NCBI RefSeq assembly: GCF_002866825.1
Contig: NZ_PKUS01000001.1
Span: forward strand, 1-64,000
DNA: 64,000 bases
Reading direction: 5' to 3'
Source of the DNA: Pseudohalioglobus lutimaris
GTDB taxonomy: Bacteria; Pseudomonadota; Gammaproteobacteria; Pseudomonadales; Halieaceae
In this document: positions 45,434 to 54,884 of the stretch, piece by piece
How positions within the stretch are numbered: the first letter of the stretch is position 1
Layout: each line of letters opens with the position of its first letter
Notes under the pieces: generated by a model
Databases searched by the model: none
Seen by the model: the letters and a program-made list of their open reading frames with translations, nothing else
Told to the model about the DNA's origin: nothing
Made by a program: the position numbers and the translations under genes

Positions 45434-47089
45434 TCATATAGGACAGGTGAGTTCCCCCAGTTTCTGGCTCAGCAAAGGGTTCTCCCGGTAATCAATTGGA
45501 ATCACGACCAGGCTTGGACCCTGCTCCTGAAGCGCGCTTGCAAGCACCACCTTCAAACGCTTGCTTTCCTCAACGTGGTGACCATGCCAGCCGAAGGCTG
45601 ATGCCAGCTGCATCCAATCGGGATTGTCAAAAGACAGATCGGTATGCCGCTTGAAGTGATCATCCTGTTTCCAGGCAATAAGCCCATAGGCGGAGTCCTC
45701 CCACACCATGACTACCATATTGCAGTTCAGGCGGCGGGCCGTCTCCATCTCCTGCACATTCATCAGGAACCCACCGTCACCGGCGATCGCCAACACATTC
45801 CTGTCGGGATAAACAAGGCTGGCTGCGATAGCCCCGGGCAAAGCGAAGCCCATTGAGCAGAAACCATTGGGAATTAAACAGGTATTGGGCTGATGGCAGT
45901 GGTAATGACGCGCGATCCACATCTTATGCGCGCCCACATCGGACAACAGAATGTCGTCAGGGCCCATCACATCCCTGGCATCCCAGATCGCTTTCTGCGG
46001 TCTGATGCTGCCACTGGTGTCGTCATCCTTGTACTCTTCCAGATCGGCGGTCATTTCCTCTCGAATCCGCAGCTGACGATCGAGTTTCAAGCGTGCTGAC
46101 GACCCCAGCGCCTGCACCCTTTCATTGAACATCCACAGCGTGTGCGCGAGATCCCCGACCAGCTCTACCTCCGGGTGGTAATGGGCATCGATTTCCGCTG
46201 GCAAAAAGTCCGCGTGAATAACGGCCTTGTCGCCGCCCGGATTCCACAACTTTGGATGATACTCGACCATATCGAGCCCCAGCGTAATCACCAGGTCGGC
46301 ATCGTCGATAGCACAATTGACTCGATCTTTCTTGCCCAGACCCACCGTATACAGACAATAGTCAGCGTCCTTGTCCACCGCACCTTTTGCCATGAACGTG
46401 CTGATAACGCCGATACCGGTTAGATCGCAAAGCAGGCGAAGTTGCTTGCTGGCGCGGCGGCGAATACATCCGTTGCCGGCTATGATCACTGGCTGTTTTG
46501 CCGCCTTTATCAAATCAAATGCGCGATTGACTATCTTGTCGTCCGTCACCGGGCGGCGAAAACGTTTCGGGTCCAGAGGCTTCGCCGTGGTCTCCATCTT
46601 TGCCACATCCTCGGGCAACTCAATATGCACCGCGCCCGGTTTTTCAGTCCTGGCCAGACGCACCGCCTTGCGGATTGTTTCAGGGATGGTGTCGGCATGC
46701 AAAATGCTGGTGGCCCATTTGGTAACCGGCTGAAACATCTGCACTGCATCCATAATCTGGTGTGACTCTTTGTGCAACCGGGTGGTCGCACCCTGCCCGG
46801 TCAGTACCAGCATGGGTGCCCTGTCCATATTCGAATCCGCCACGCCGGTAATCAGGTTGGTCGCGCCCGGACCCAGGGTTCCCAGGCAACACGCCGGGTT
46901 GCCGGTCAGCCTGCCATACACTTCAGCCATGAAAGCTGCGCCCTGTTCATGCCGTGTGAGCACAAATGTAATCGAACTGGATTTTTCAAGGGACATCATG
47001 AAGTCAGCGTTTTCCTCGCCCGGCACGCCGAAAATGTACTCTATTCCTTCCTGTTCCAGGCATTGAACAAACAGATCGGATGCTTTCAT
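45434..47089 (-). CDS. alsS: Acetolactate synthase large subunit, AlsS type
   Basis: A 551-residue thiamine-diphosphate enzyme, which condenses two pyruvates to acetolactate. Start ATG 47089 has AGGAG upstream. The N-terminal IFGVPGEENADF carries the catalytic Glu; the TPP site is GDGGFLMNVQEMETARRLNCNMVVMVWED (about 440-468), followed by AYGLIAWKQD, which matches the catabolic AlsS form rather than IlvB/IlvI. No regulatory small subunit gene is adjacent, in line with AlsS. No acetolactate decarboxylase is adjacent either, so the product may feed branched-chain amino acid synthesis. Specific substrate (pyruvate vs other 2-oxo acids) is not certain. Confidence 0.8.
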   Translation of the reverse strand: MKASDLFVQCLEQEGIEYIFGVPGEENADFMMSLEKSSSITFVLTRHEQGAAFMAEVYGRLTGNPACCLGTLGPGATNLITGVADSNMDRAPMLVLTGQGATTRLHKESHQIMDAVQMFQPVTKWATSILHADTIPETIRKAVRLARTEKPGAVHIELPEDVAKMETTAKPLDPKRFRRPVTDDKIVNRAFDLIKAAKQPVIIAGNGCIRRRASKQLRLLCDLTGIGVISTFMAKGAVDKDADYCLYTVGLGKKDRVNCAIDDADLVITLGLDMVEYHPKLWNPGGDKAVIHADFLPAEIDAHYHPEVELVGDLAHTLWMFNERVQALGSSARLKLDRQLRIREEMTADLEEYKDDDTSGSIRPQKAIWDARDVMGPDDILLSDVGAHKMWIARHYHCHQPNTCLIPNGFCSMGFALPGAIAASLVYPDRNVLAIAGDGGFLMNVQEMETARRLNCNMVVMVWEDSAYGLIAWKQDDHFKRHTDLSFDNPDWMQLASAFGWHGHHVEESKRLKVVLASALQEQGPSLVVIPIDYRENPLLSQKLGELTCPI

Positions 47090-47259
47090 TATTATCTCCT
47101 GCAGCATGCTTGAGGTTTAAGCATAGGCCAAGGTTGGATCATCCGACAGCCGATTTATCTGCCCTGTACTTCCGGGTGTTCCCGGAATTATTAACCAGCA
47201 CGAACTCTGTACTGTGGCATGATGAAGAGATACAGGCATCGAACACCGGGAGGAGTCCC

Positions 47260-47739
47260 ATGCGCACATTCGTATCGTTACTGCTTTTCGTTTTCAGTAT
47301 GCCGGGGTTTGCCGGCGAGCTGGTGCTGAAGCTGGCAAGCACGCCGCCGCTGCCGGGCGTAGTGAGCACACGCAGCTCGGAAGATTTGGCCCTGCGTGTA
47401 CTTTCCGGCCATGCGGTCGCCTTTGCCCGGACCTCGGGTCGCGACTACCAGCAACAGGCCCGGGGGGGCATTCTCTGGACACAGGTGCAGGAAGTGCCCC
47501 TTGATGCTGAATCGGTAACCCTTACGCCGACGCTGGAGGAGGATGGATCAGTGACCGTTTCCCTGGACCTGGCGCGTAAACAGGGTACCAAGACACAGCG
47601 CTACACCACCACTCTGAAGGCTCAGCCCGGCGAGTGGGTGCAGCTCTTTGGCCCGGCCGAATCACAGCCCCGCGGTAAGACGGTCTACGGCACCCGAAGC
47701 GTATCTGACGATTCGCTTTATCTGCGCATAGACCACTAG
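47260..47739 (+). CDS. Small periplasmic protein, unknown
   Basis: A 159-residue protein started at ATG 47260, with GGGAGGAG upstream; the first 19 residues are a signal peptide (ending GFAG). The mature part is beta-rich, with QPGEWVQLFGP near residue 128 and a C-terminal SDDSLYLRIDH. The pattern recalls small domains of secretin or pilus-associated proteins, but I cannot assign a family. It converges with the secreted protein of the kinase operon. Confidence 0.55.
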   Translation: MRTFVSLLLFVFSMPGFAGELVLKLASTPPLPGVVSTRSSEDLALRVLSGHAVAFARTSGRDYQQQARGGILWTQVQEVPLDAESVTLTPTLEEDGSVTVSLDLARKQGTKTQRYTTTLKAQPGEWVQLFGPAESQPRGKTVYGTRSVSDDSLYLRIDH

Positions 47740-47756
47740 TCACCGGGAGCTTCCGG

Positions 47757-47781
47757 GCACCTCACATAACAGGTGCTTTCT
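47757..47781 (+). terminator. Weak terminator hairpin
   Basis: Arms GCACCT and AGGTGC with an 8-base loop, followed by TTTCT, 18 bases past the stop of the small periplasmic gene. Confidence 0.4.
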
Positions 47782-47804
47782 CAGGCGAGGACGCGACCTC
47801 GCTG

Positions 47805-48962
47805 TCAGTTACGCGTCCAGCCCGGGGGAATTTCAAAACGCTCAGCGGGAATGCTGATCTCACTCCAGTTGGTGACCTCACTGGTCACCCGGAACAGCGT
47901 AACCTGCTGGTCGCCCGCAGAGGGCTGCTCGGGGCTGGCCTGAGGTTCGGGCTCAGCCGCGGGCTCCGGGTCGGGTTGCTCTGACTTGCCGCCGAACATG
48001 CCCCCCAGGCTCTTAACCAGGCGCCCGGCTGCGGCACCAGCCTTGCCGCCGCCCAGACTGCTGGCCACCGTACTACCGATCGAGCTGGTAACCGAGTCAG
48101 TCATGCTGTTCAGCGCGCTGTCATAAATAGCGGTGGAGGCATCTGCCCAGGTTTCATCCATCGATATCGGTTGTCCGGAGGGTGTTTTACACTGCTCTCC
48201 ACCCATGCCCATCTGCATGGCCATTTTCATCGGGTAACCCTTCATTTTCTGGAACTCCTCCAGTACTTCGTCCCAGTTGTTTGCATACATGCCTAGCAGG
48301 CCTTGCGCCGGGCTACCCAACTGGCTCAGGGTCTCGTCCAGGCCCAGGGCCTTTGCATAATCACGCTGGAACGCCAACGCTTCCTTCTGGCCCGGCACTT
48401 TCTTTGCCAGCCACGTATCCATGAGCCAGGTAATATCGCAGGTGTTTCCCGATTGCGGATCGGTACAGCTCTGCTGCATGCGAATGGTATGCTTTTTGGT
48501 TTTTATACCGGCTATATCCTCGCTACCTTTGGCATGCTCTATTTCAACTTTCGCTTCGGACCACTGGCAGCCCTCATCGCTCACCGGTAGCTGGCCACCC
48601 CCGCCCTTGCTCAGTGATTCCTGTGCGTCCTTCAGCTGCTTGCGGGTCTCTGCGAACGTGATCTCCGTATAACGCTCTTTATCCATATCAAGCTGCCAGG
48701 TTAACCCCTTGTCCAGGCGCGTTATCGTTGTGGTGCGACCACTGCCGGCTATCATGCTGGCGAACTTCGACTGCATCTTCATGCTGCTTTCAGACCGGGA
48801 CTTGTCCCTGGCTAACTGGGTGAGCACATTCCCCTCCGAGTTGAACATGGACATACCACCGGCACCGTTCACCGTGATCTTCTGGCTGAAGCTGATATCG
48901 GCAGAGACGGGCATTGCCGCTCCCATGGCTAATGTGCAGACAACGGGCAAGGTATATTTCAT
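47805..48962 (-). CDS. Secreted DUF4412-like protein of the kinase operon
   Basis: A 385-residue protein with a signal peptide ending near PVSA and AAAGGAG before the ATG. The N-terminal two thirds look like the DUF4412 type of lipoprotein/outer-membrane chaperone-like fold (FSQKITVNGAGG, DKGLTWQLDMDKERYTEITFAE, KTKKHTIRMQQ). Residues about 300-360 are low complexity: Gly/Ser/Ala and Pro/Glu repeats. It is third in a tight operon behind the kinase and the 214-residue protein (12 bases between each), which suggests a shared task at the envelope. Confidence 0.65.
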   Translation of the reverse strand: MKYTLPVVCTLAMGAAMPVSADISFSQKITVNGAGGMSMFNSEGNVLTQLARDKSRSESSMKMQSKFASMIAGSGRTTTITRLDKGLTWQLDMDKERYTEITFAETRKQLKDAQESLSKGGGGQLPVSDEGCQWSEAKVEIEHAKGSEDIAGIKTKKHTIRMQQSCTDPQSGNTCDITWLMDTWLAKKVPGQKEALAFQRDYAKALGLDETLSQLGSPAQGLLGMYANNWDEVLEEFQKMKGYPMKMAMQMGMGGEQCKTPSGQPISMDETWADASTAIYDSALNSMTDSVTSSIGSTVASSLGGGKAGAAAGRLVKSLGGMFGGKSEQPDPEPAAEPEPQASPEQPSAGDQQVTLFRVTSEVTNWSEISIPAERFEIPPGWTRN

Positions 48963-48974
48963 GGCGTTTCTCCT

Positions 48975-49619
48975 TTACTGATCCTGGTTTGAGGCCAATA
49001 ACACTACGGCCCCGCTGTTACGTTTCTGCAATACCAGCTGCAGTTGCAGCTTGCGGTCGCCAGACATTTCCCCGTTCAGCAACAGCTCCGTGGTTATTGG
49101 ATAGAGACCCTGTGGCAGGCCCTCGGGCAGGGTAAAACTGAATTCACCCCGGAACACGCCACCGGATTCCTTGCCGGCCTCCTTGGTCATGTCTTTGAGT
49201 GCCACACTGTTGTTCTCGTTATCCCATATAGTTAGACGTTCCTCAATCCGCGCCTCTTCGCCTGTGTTGCCCGGAATAATCTCTATGTATGAGCGGATAC
49301 GCACGTCATCACCCGGGGCGACGAGGGAACCCGGCAGTATCTCGGTACGATATTCAGTGGCTGTGGCGAACCGGGGCAGCTCCCCTTGCTCCTCCTCATA
49401 CTCCTCCCTGACCTCCTTTTCGCTGCGCGTGCGGCGGGTTGAATATTTGATAATCATATTCTGGATCAGTTGCTCCGCTGTGCCGATAGCAATGTCCTCC
49501 GCGGTATCGGTTACCGACTCCTCTACAGCATCACGCAGATCTTTCCAGAAATCGGCCCTGGTGGGACTGGCCAGAAGTATCAACGAGGCCAGACTGACAA
49601 TGACGGTGTACATACGCAT
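48975..49619 (-). CDS. Secreted protein of the kinase operon, unknown
   Basis: A 214-residue protein with a signal peptide (ending SPTRA) and a GGAGG site 10 bases before the ATG. Residues 22-85 are an acidic/basic helical stretch (RTRSEKEVREEYEEEQGEL), followed by a beta-rich domain (VRIRSYIEIIPG, FSFTLPEGLPQGLYPITTELLLNGE) that looks like an Ig-type fold. It may be the sensor or target partner of the kinase; this is inference from the operon order. Confidence 0.6.
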   Translation of the reverse strand: MRMYTVIVSLASLILLASPTRADFWKDLRDAVEESVTDTAEDIAIGTAEQLIQNMIIKYSTRRTRSEKEVREEYEEEQGELPRFATATEYRTEILPGSLVAPGDDVRIRSYIEIIPGNTGEEARIEERLTIWDNENNSVALKDMTKEAGKESGGVFRGEFSFTLPEGLPQGLYPITTELLLNGEMSGDRKLQLQLVLQKRNSGAVVLLASNQDQ

Positions 49620-49631
49620 GTTAAACCTCCG

Positions 49632-51398
49632 CTACTCTATGCTGATGCTCTTTTTGGCAGCCTGTTGCGCCGACCGGGACTGATCGCGCATGCGACGGGC
49701 CGCAGCAAAATCAGGCAGGATTGCCAGGGCAGACTCTGCCTTGGCGATGGCGCAGCTGAAATTTTTCCGTTGATAGCAGATTTCGGCGTCAGCGAGAAAG
49801 TTAGCGACGGTCTCCTCGTTAGCCTTGCGCAGCTGGCCGGCCATAGTGGCCTGCTGGCGGATCTCGATAGCCGAGGTGTTGTTGGCGTCAAGCTCAAGCA
49901 CCGCTTCTGCGGCCTGGTCGCTGCATTCATAGTCTGCCTGCTCAAAACAGGCCTCCGCTTGTGCCAAAAGGTCTGCTATCCGTTCTTCCAGCGCCTTTGC
50001 CTCTAACGCCCTGGACGCCATCACCTGATTCACACCTTGTTCGATAGGAAAAGTGTCGGCGTCACTGGCGCCGGCATTACGGGCCTGCTCCAGCGCACGC
50101 CCAGTACAATCCAGGTCACCGCCAGCCAAACACTCTGACGCCGCCGACAGGTGGGATTTGATAACAGACTCGGTCGCCTCCTGCTCCAGGTTCTCCTGGG
50201 AAGCCTGCAGGATCCGTGCAGCCTCCATATGACCCTCCTGCAGATTACTCACCACGATGGCATTATCACGCGCGCAAGCGTAGTCCTGCTGGTAAAAACA
50301 GTCCTTGGCGGCCTCCAGCCGGCTGGCCAGTTCGGCCTCGCGCTCCGCTTCGCCGCGATACTGCTGGTAGCCCATCCAGGCGACAAAGATAAGTAATATC
50401 GTCGCGGCAGCGCTGATCAGTCGTACGGGCGACTTCTTCGCTGGTAGCATTGCCGCGCGAAATGCTTCTACCGAGGAAAAACGCTTCGCCTTGTTCAGCT
50501 CTATGCCCTGGCTAAGGGCCTGCCACTGGGCAGCATTCAGCACGGCCGGCTTGGCGGGCTTGAGCCCTTGCTCCAGCGCCTCTGGCGCGCTAACGCGCTG
50601 GTAGGGGTGCTCTCCCGTCAACATCTCATAAAGTACGCAGCCCAGGGCGTATACGTCGTCGCTGAAACTGGGGGGTTCTCGATTGACCATTTCTACGGTG
50701 GCATAGGCGGGGGTCAGAGCACCCAGGGTCCCCGCATCAAACTGACCCTGGGCACGCTCCTGACTGGCGGCGCGAGCGATGCCAAAGTCGAGAATCTTGA
50801 CGGTACCGCCGGCGGTAACGAAAACGTTCGCGGGCTTGAAATCAGAATGAATCAGCCCCCGTTTGTGGGCATACTCCAGCCCCGCCGACAGTTCGCGGAA
50901 GTAGCGCAGAGAAGTTTCAACGCTGAACGGTGCCTCAAGCCGTAGCAGGGAATCCAGGGCATCGCCCTTGAGCAGCTCCATGGTGATAAACACCGTGTCG
51001 CCATCCCTGTCGAAATCGTACACGGTAATGATATTGGGATGAGCCAGGGTCTGTGACTTTACCGCTTCCTGCTGCAATGTAACAAAAGCCTGTGGGTGGG
51101 CCTTGAAATCGCCTGCCAATACCTTGACCGCGATATGCGGGTTACTGTCCTGCGCCTCGACCTTGCGCAGGTCACGGGCCCTGTAGACTGCCCCCATGCC
51201 GCCCCGCCCCAGGACATCTTCAAGCACGAATCGCTCTTTGAGAAGACGGTCCGCCTCCCGGCTGGCGTTGCGAGCCATCGCCCTGGCCTGGGTAAAGCCC
51301 GCCGAGTTACCGCCCGGGTCCGGGGTGTGCTCGGTGCGATCACCCCCTGAGGCGGGAACAACCTCTGTCTTGTCTTTATCGTTTTCCGGCTCTGTCAC
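49632..51398 (-). CDS. Transmembrane Ser/Thr protein kinase with four Cys-pair repeats
   Basis: A 588-residue PknB-type (Hanks) kinase. Residues 57-320 are the kinase domain: GRGGMGAVY P-loop (64-72), Lys92 in IAVKVL, the catalytic loop HSDFKPANV (184-192, with Ser instead of the usual Arg in HRD) and DFG at 204-206. One transmembrane helix at about 326-343 separates it from a periplasmic domain of about 240 residues. That domain holds four repeats, each with a Cys pair spaced eight residues apart: Cys367/375, 423/431, 484/492 and 541/549. The pairs sit between helices of TPR-like hairpins and could form disulfides. Two secreted proteins follow in the operon with 12-base gaps. Confidence 0.88.
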   Translation of the reverse strand: MTEPENDKDKTEVVPASGGDRTEHTPDPGGNSAGFTQARAMARNASREADRLLKERFVLEDVLGRGGMGAVYRARDLRKVEAQDSNPHIAVKVLAGDFKAHPQAFVTLQQEAVKSQTLAHPNIITVYDFDRDGDTVFITMELLKGDALDSLLRLEAPFSVETSLRYFRELSAGLEYAHKRGLIHSDFKPANVFVTAGGTVKILDFGIARAASQERAQGQFDAGTLGALTPAYATVEMVNREPPSFSDDVYALGCVLYEMLTGEHPYQRVSAPEALEQGLKPAKPAVLNAAQWQALSQGIELNKAKRFSSVEAFRAAMLPAKKSPVRLISAAATILLIFVAWMGYQQYRGEAEREAELASRLEAAKDCFYQQDYACARDNAIVVSNLQEGHMEAARILQASQENLEQEATESVIKSHLSAASECLAGGDLDCTGRALEQARNAGASDADTFPIEQGVNQVMASRALEAKALEERIADLLAQAEACFEQADYECSDQAAEAVLELDANNTSAIEIRQQATMAGQLRKANEETVANFLADAEICYQRKNFSCAIAKAESALAILPDFAAARRMRDQSRSAQQAAKKSISIE

Positions 51399-51720
51399 CC
51401 ACTGGACTCCATTCTCGGGCCATTTCGAGCCTCTCGGGACTCAATCAAAACCCTGACATTCACGGTATACCCCAAGGCTCAGTTGAGCACAAGCCATCGC
51501 ACTCGGGCAGGTAACCGGGCAGCTAACCGGGCAGGCGACCCCTGGAGCACAAATGCGCAGGCATGAAGACGCGCTACACCTGGGCTCCTGCTTAGTGCTC
51601 TGCGCCGCCAGCGGCCGAATAGTGTTACCTTTCTTCAGTCCAGGGCGCGAATTCACTGATCTCATACCACCTGATGGGTATAGCGCCGGTGGCGACGAGG
51701 CCTTTGCCAATTCCGCTCAC
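51399..51720. other. Kinase operon upstream region
   Basis: About 322 bases with no credible gene. It presumably holds the promoter of the kinase operon. A short tandem unit (AACCGGGCAG repeated near 51510-51535) is the only visible structure. Confidence 0.4.
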
Positions 51721-51993
51721 TTATTGGAAGAAACGAGCGACCTTCGCCTTTAACTCATCGGCCTTATCTTCGCCTGCTTCCGACAGTTCCTGCAGGTAAG
51801 CCTGCCCTTCAGCGATCTTGTCCTTGAGATCGTTGACCTGTGTCAGGAACTGCTCTTCCAGATCGGCTCCCGCCACATCCGCTTCCGCCTGCGCCTTTCT
51901 CGCCCTGGCCTTCGCCTGGGCGGCTTCAAGCTGCTCATCATAGGCTGCCATCTGTTTTTCGACTTTTTGTTTCAATAGATCAATAAGGCCCAT
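51721..51993 (-). CDS. Small coiled-coil protein, unknown
   Basis: A 90-residue protein with GGGAGGC before the ATG. It is almost entirely helical with heptad-like Leu/Ala and charged residues (YDEQLEAAQAKARARKAQAEADV, then VNDLKDKIAEGQAYLQEL), ending in Phe-Phe. No signal or membrane segment. It resembles small cytosolic coiled-coil proteins of unknown function in gammaproteobacteria. Confidence 0.6.
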   Translation of the reverse strand: MGLIDLLKQKVEKQMAAYDEQLEAAQAKARARKAQAEADVAGADLEEQFLTQVNDLKDKIAEGQAYLQELSEAGEDKADELKAKVARFFQ

Positions 51994-52206
51994 TTCATGC
52001 CTCCCTGTATGCCAAGTTAACCGCTAATCTTAACCAATCGATATGATGTTCGCATTGCGCTGGCTCAAGCCTGGCACCCTCCCCTGGTAACGTCATTGCA
52101 CAAGCTTTTGGAGCACGCTTCCCAACTGGGCGAGAGGAAACACTCGTTGATCGTTCACCGCGATTACGGAGGTGATAGTGCTCCGGTGAGGCCTCTGGCG
52201 AGGTGA

Positions 52207-54189
52207 CTATTGAGTCACTCCTGGTTTAGTACTGACCTGATCGCCCGGCGACGATCGTCGCCGGTAAAGAACAATCGTAAGAATCACCAGCACAACGACG
52301 ATGGACAGCGTGGCTGCATAGTAGGCCGCGGCACGGTCAGGCGACGGCATCGAGTCATGGCCAATAGAGTGCGCCATTGCCAGCACAACCGCGCCGGTGA
52401 ACAGCGCGCTGAGTATCAACCACAGCAGGAAACCAGTCACCCGCTGTGCACCGCCCAGTCCCGACACCCGACCCGGTAACGACAGGAGAACCAACAGGTA
52501 GACAGCGACTGCGGTGCCGACAACCAACGAGAGTGAACCGATGAAGGTCAAGCCCCTCCACTGAAAGTCTGGATGCCTGATGCGAATCGACCAGGGAACA
52601 TCCTCCCCTGAGACCTCCAGTAGGCTGCTCGCGCGTGCTACGCTGAAACCACTGTCGGCTGAGCGTGCGAAATCGGTAACGGACGCGGTGGTTTCGGGGT
52701 CCATTCGACCAGAATCCCGCACTTCCACGTGCAACATGCCAAGCAAGGTTAAGCGAAACGACTCATCAATTGATTCGTCGTTTATGTAGCGACGCACAAG
52801 AAACTCCAGGCCAACATCGCCATGTAGATGCTGTAATGCCCTGACTATATTGGGAGCGTACCGGGGCGACCGATCGACCAGTTTCAGCAGCTTCGCTTCC
52901 CGTGCCGCAAACGGCTCGTCACCACGCGAAAACAGGCTGACGGCAGATGCATTGTATTCGGCGAGGCCCGCCATCACGGTATATGCGGCTTCTGCAACGT
53001 CCCTGGGTACAGTGCCCTCCGGGTACTCCGCCAAAAGTTTATCCGCTGCTTGCGGCCACTCTCCCCGGTCGTCTGAATTGCCGATGACCTCCACTGGACC
53101 AACAAGAGAGCCCGGTGCGAGATTCGGGGCAGTGACCGCCCTCAGTGACTGCTGCATCGCCGGGCTTTCCGGGACGATCCCGCTGAGCGCGATCACCTGC
53201 TCGCTGCTTAGTACGTTAATTTTGCGCAGCTCAAGGAGCTTACTCATACTCGCAGGTGATCCATGCCTGTCCACCAGTTCTATAAGTATATCGATATACC
53301 CGGGACTGTATTCGGGGTGCCAATAGTCGTTGAGCAAAGCGACTGCTCGCTCGCGACTTGCTTCATCCGCGTCAGTGAAAGAAGGCGTTAAATCCGCTGC
53401 CGGAGCGATAAGTTGTGCACTGAGGCGGACTCCCAAAACCTGGTAATCACTGCGTGCGCTCCCTCGATTCTCGAATCGCTCGCGCATCAGTGGCGGCCAG
53501 GAAGTGACTCGCAGGGCCGCATCTCGCTCCTCGGTTGCGACCCTGTAGATCGCCGCTTTCGCGCGTGGAGGAAGAGGGCCGGTCTTTGCGGCATCGACCA
53601 GGACATGCATGGCCGCTTGTCTTTCACTGACAGGCATATCCGGGTCAAGGAGGGACGCCACCGCTACTAGAAAATCGCTACGATTATCGCCTTCCATCGG
53701 CCTGAGCAAAAGGATCTCCAGCGCATACTCACGGTTCTTCAGGGGCGTGGAAAGTTGAAATGCTCTCAACAGATTACTGATGGCCTGATCCGATAACCCG
53801 GCCTGCCGATGATAGTTGCCCAGAGCTTCAGCAAAGGTCTTGCTCGCCAGTCCATTGAAGTCACTTCCCCCCAACTTGCCCGCGATTGCCGTCGTAGCGG
53901 CCTCGGCGGTACCCGGCGTCGCGATTAACTCCAGCATAAAGGAAACGGTGAACGGCTCGTTGAGCATCTGTTGCTGCGCGAACCCGTGAATCAAGGCGCC
54001 AATATGACCTGAAGGCACCATGCCCGCGCGTAAACCCTCACGCATACGCTCAACAATGGCCTGCTTCTGCTGGGCAGTCCTTGCTGTAGACAATTCTTTA
54101 CGCAGTTCCATAAACGCATAACTGTTTTCAACGGCATGGACAAGCGCCGAAGTCGCCAGCAGTACCAGCACTGTCATAACCCGGAGCAT
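52207..54189 (-). CDS. Secreted helical-repeat protein with C-terminal membrane helices
   Basis: About 660 residues starting at ATG 54189 (GTG 54198 possible). Signal peptide ends near VHA. Residues about 25-500 look like helical repeats of the HEAT type (SERQAAMHVLVDAAKTG, ASRERAVALLNDYWHPEYSP). The C-terminus has three transmembrane helices: FIGSLSLVVGTAVAVYLLVLL, GFLLWLILSALFTGAVVLAMA and AATLSIVVVLVILTIVLY. The large domain is therefore periplasmic. I recognise no catalytic motif and no family by name. Confidence 0.6.
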   Translation of the reverse strand: MLRVMTVLVLLATSALVHAVENSYAFMELRKELSTARTAQQKQAIVERMREGLRAGMVPSGHIGALIHGFAQQQMLNEPFTVSFMLELIATPGTAEAATTAIAGKLGGSDFNGLASKTFAEALGNYHRQAGLSDQAISNLLRAFQLSTPLKNREYALEILLLRPMEGDNRSDFLVAVASLLDPDMPVSERQAAMHVLVDAAKTGPLPPRAKAAIYRVATEERDAALRVTSWPPLMRERFENRGSARSDYQVLGVRLSAQLIAPAADLTPSFTDADEASRERAVALLNDYWHPEYSPGYIDILIELVDRHGSPASMSKLLELRKINVLSSEQVIALSGIVPESPAMQQSLRAVTAPNLAPGSLVGPVEVIGNSDDRGEWPQAADKLLAEYPEGTVPRDVAEAAYTVMAGLAEYNASAVSLFSRGDEPFAAREAKLLKLVDRSPRYAPNIVRALQHLHGDVGLEFLVRRYINDESIDESFRLTLLGMLHVEVRDSGRMDPETTASVTDFARSADSGFSVARASSLLEVSGEDVPWSIRIRHPDFQWRGLTFIGSLSLVVGTAVAVYLLVLLSLPGRVSGLGGAQRVTGFLLWLILSALFTGAVVLAMAHSIGHDSMPSPDRAAAYYAATLSIVVVLVILTIVLYRRRSSPGDQVSTKPGVTQ

Positions 54190-54296
54190 ATGCGTCACTC
54201 TATCTGGACTTTACGGCCAATACTAAGCCCTGTGGAGGCCACTGAATACATCATGGCACGATCACCACCTTCCAATCAGTCCGGGTCAGGAGGGTA

Positions 54297-54740
54297 TCAG
54301 GCCCCGGGGTTTGCTGAGTAGCCTTCCTTACCGCGCACAAGTTTGGCGACGGACTGGCTGGTAGCCAGCACTTTACCTTCACTATCATACAGCGCGCCCT
54401 CGAGGAACGCAGTTTTATAGGCTTCTTTAGTGACTTTACCCACGGCGACAAGCCGGCCGGCTCGGCTTGCCTCCAGGTAGCGGGTAGTGATTTCCAGCGA
54501 TGACACATTGGCAATATCAGTGCCGAGACCAAAGACCGCGTGGCTCATCGCAGCATCCAGCATTGCCGTAATAAAGCCACCCTGGACTACGTCGCCAGAG
54601 TGGCAGAATTCCCGCGATACGTTGAACTCGAATGTGCAGCTTTGTTGCTCCACATCGAGTCCTGTGACACGACCTCCCAGCATCGCGATAAAGGGTAGTG
54701 CGTGGCTGTTAAGCGCATCGATAGTTGCTTGCGAATTCAT
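54297..54740 (-). CDS. PaaI-family thioesterase (hotdog fold)
   Basis: A 147-residue hotdog-fold thioesterase. FCHSGDVVQGGFITAMLDAAMSHAV (about 46-70) is the PaaI-type signature, with the G-G-x-x-x-x-x-x-D arrangement of the active region, and ITTRYLEASRAGRLVAVGKV is the second strand block. It would hydrolyse acyl-CoA or aryl-CoA thioesters in the cytosol. Single gene; the physiological substrate is unknown. Confidence 0.85.
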   Translation of the reverse strand: MNSQATIDALNSHALPFIAMLGGRVTGLDVEQQSCTFEFNVSREFCHSGDVVQGGFITAMLDAAMSHAVFGLGTDIANVSSLEITTRYLEASRAGRLVAVGKVTKEAYKTAFLEGALYDSEGKVLATSQSVAKLVRGKEGYSANPGA

Positions 54741-54884
54741 GGTTTCTCCATTTATGGGGGGCGGTGCAGAATACTCTGGTCTCTAGTTTGCTCTCACTGC
54801 GGACCACAATGTTACGCGAAAACATATCTTCTTCGGCTTGTGCCGCATTGCCTGTTCAGCCAACAGGGCCCCCAGACATCAGCA

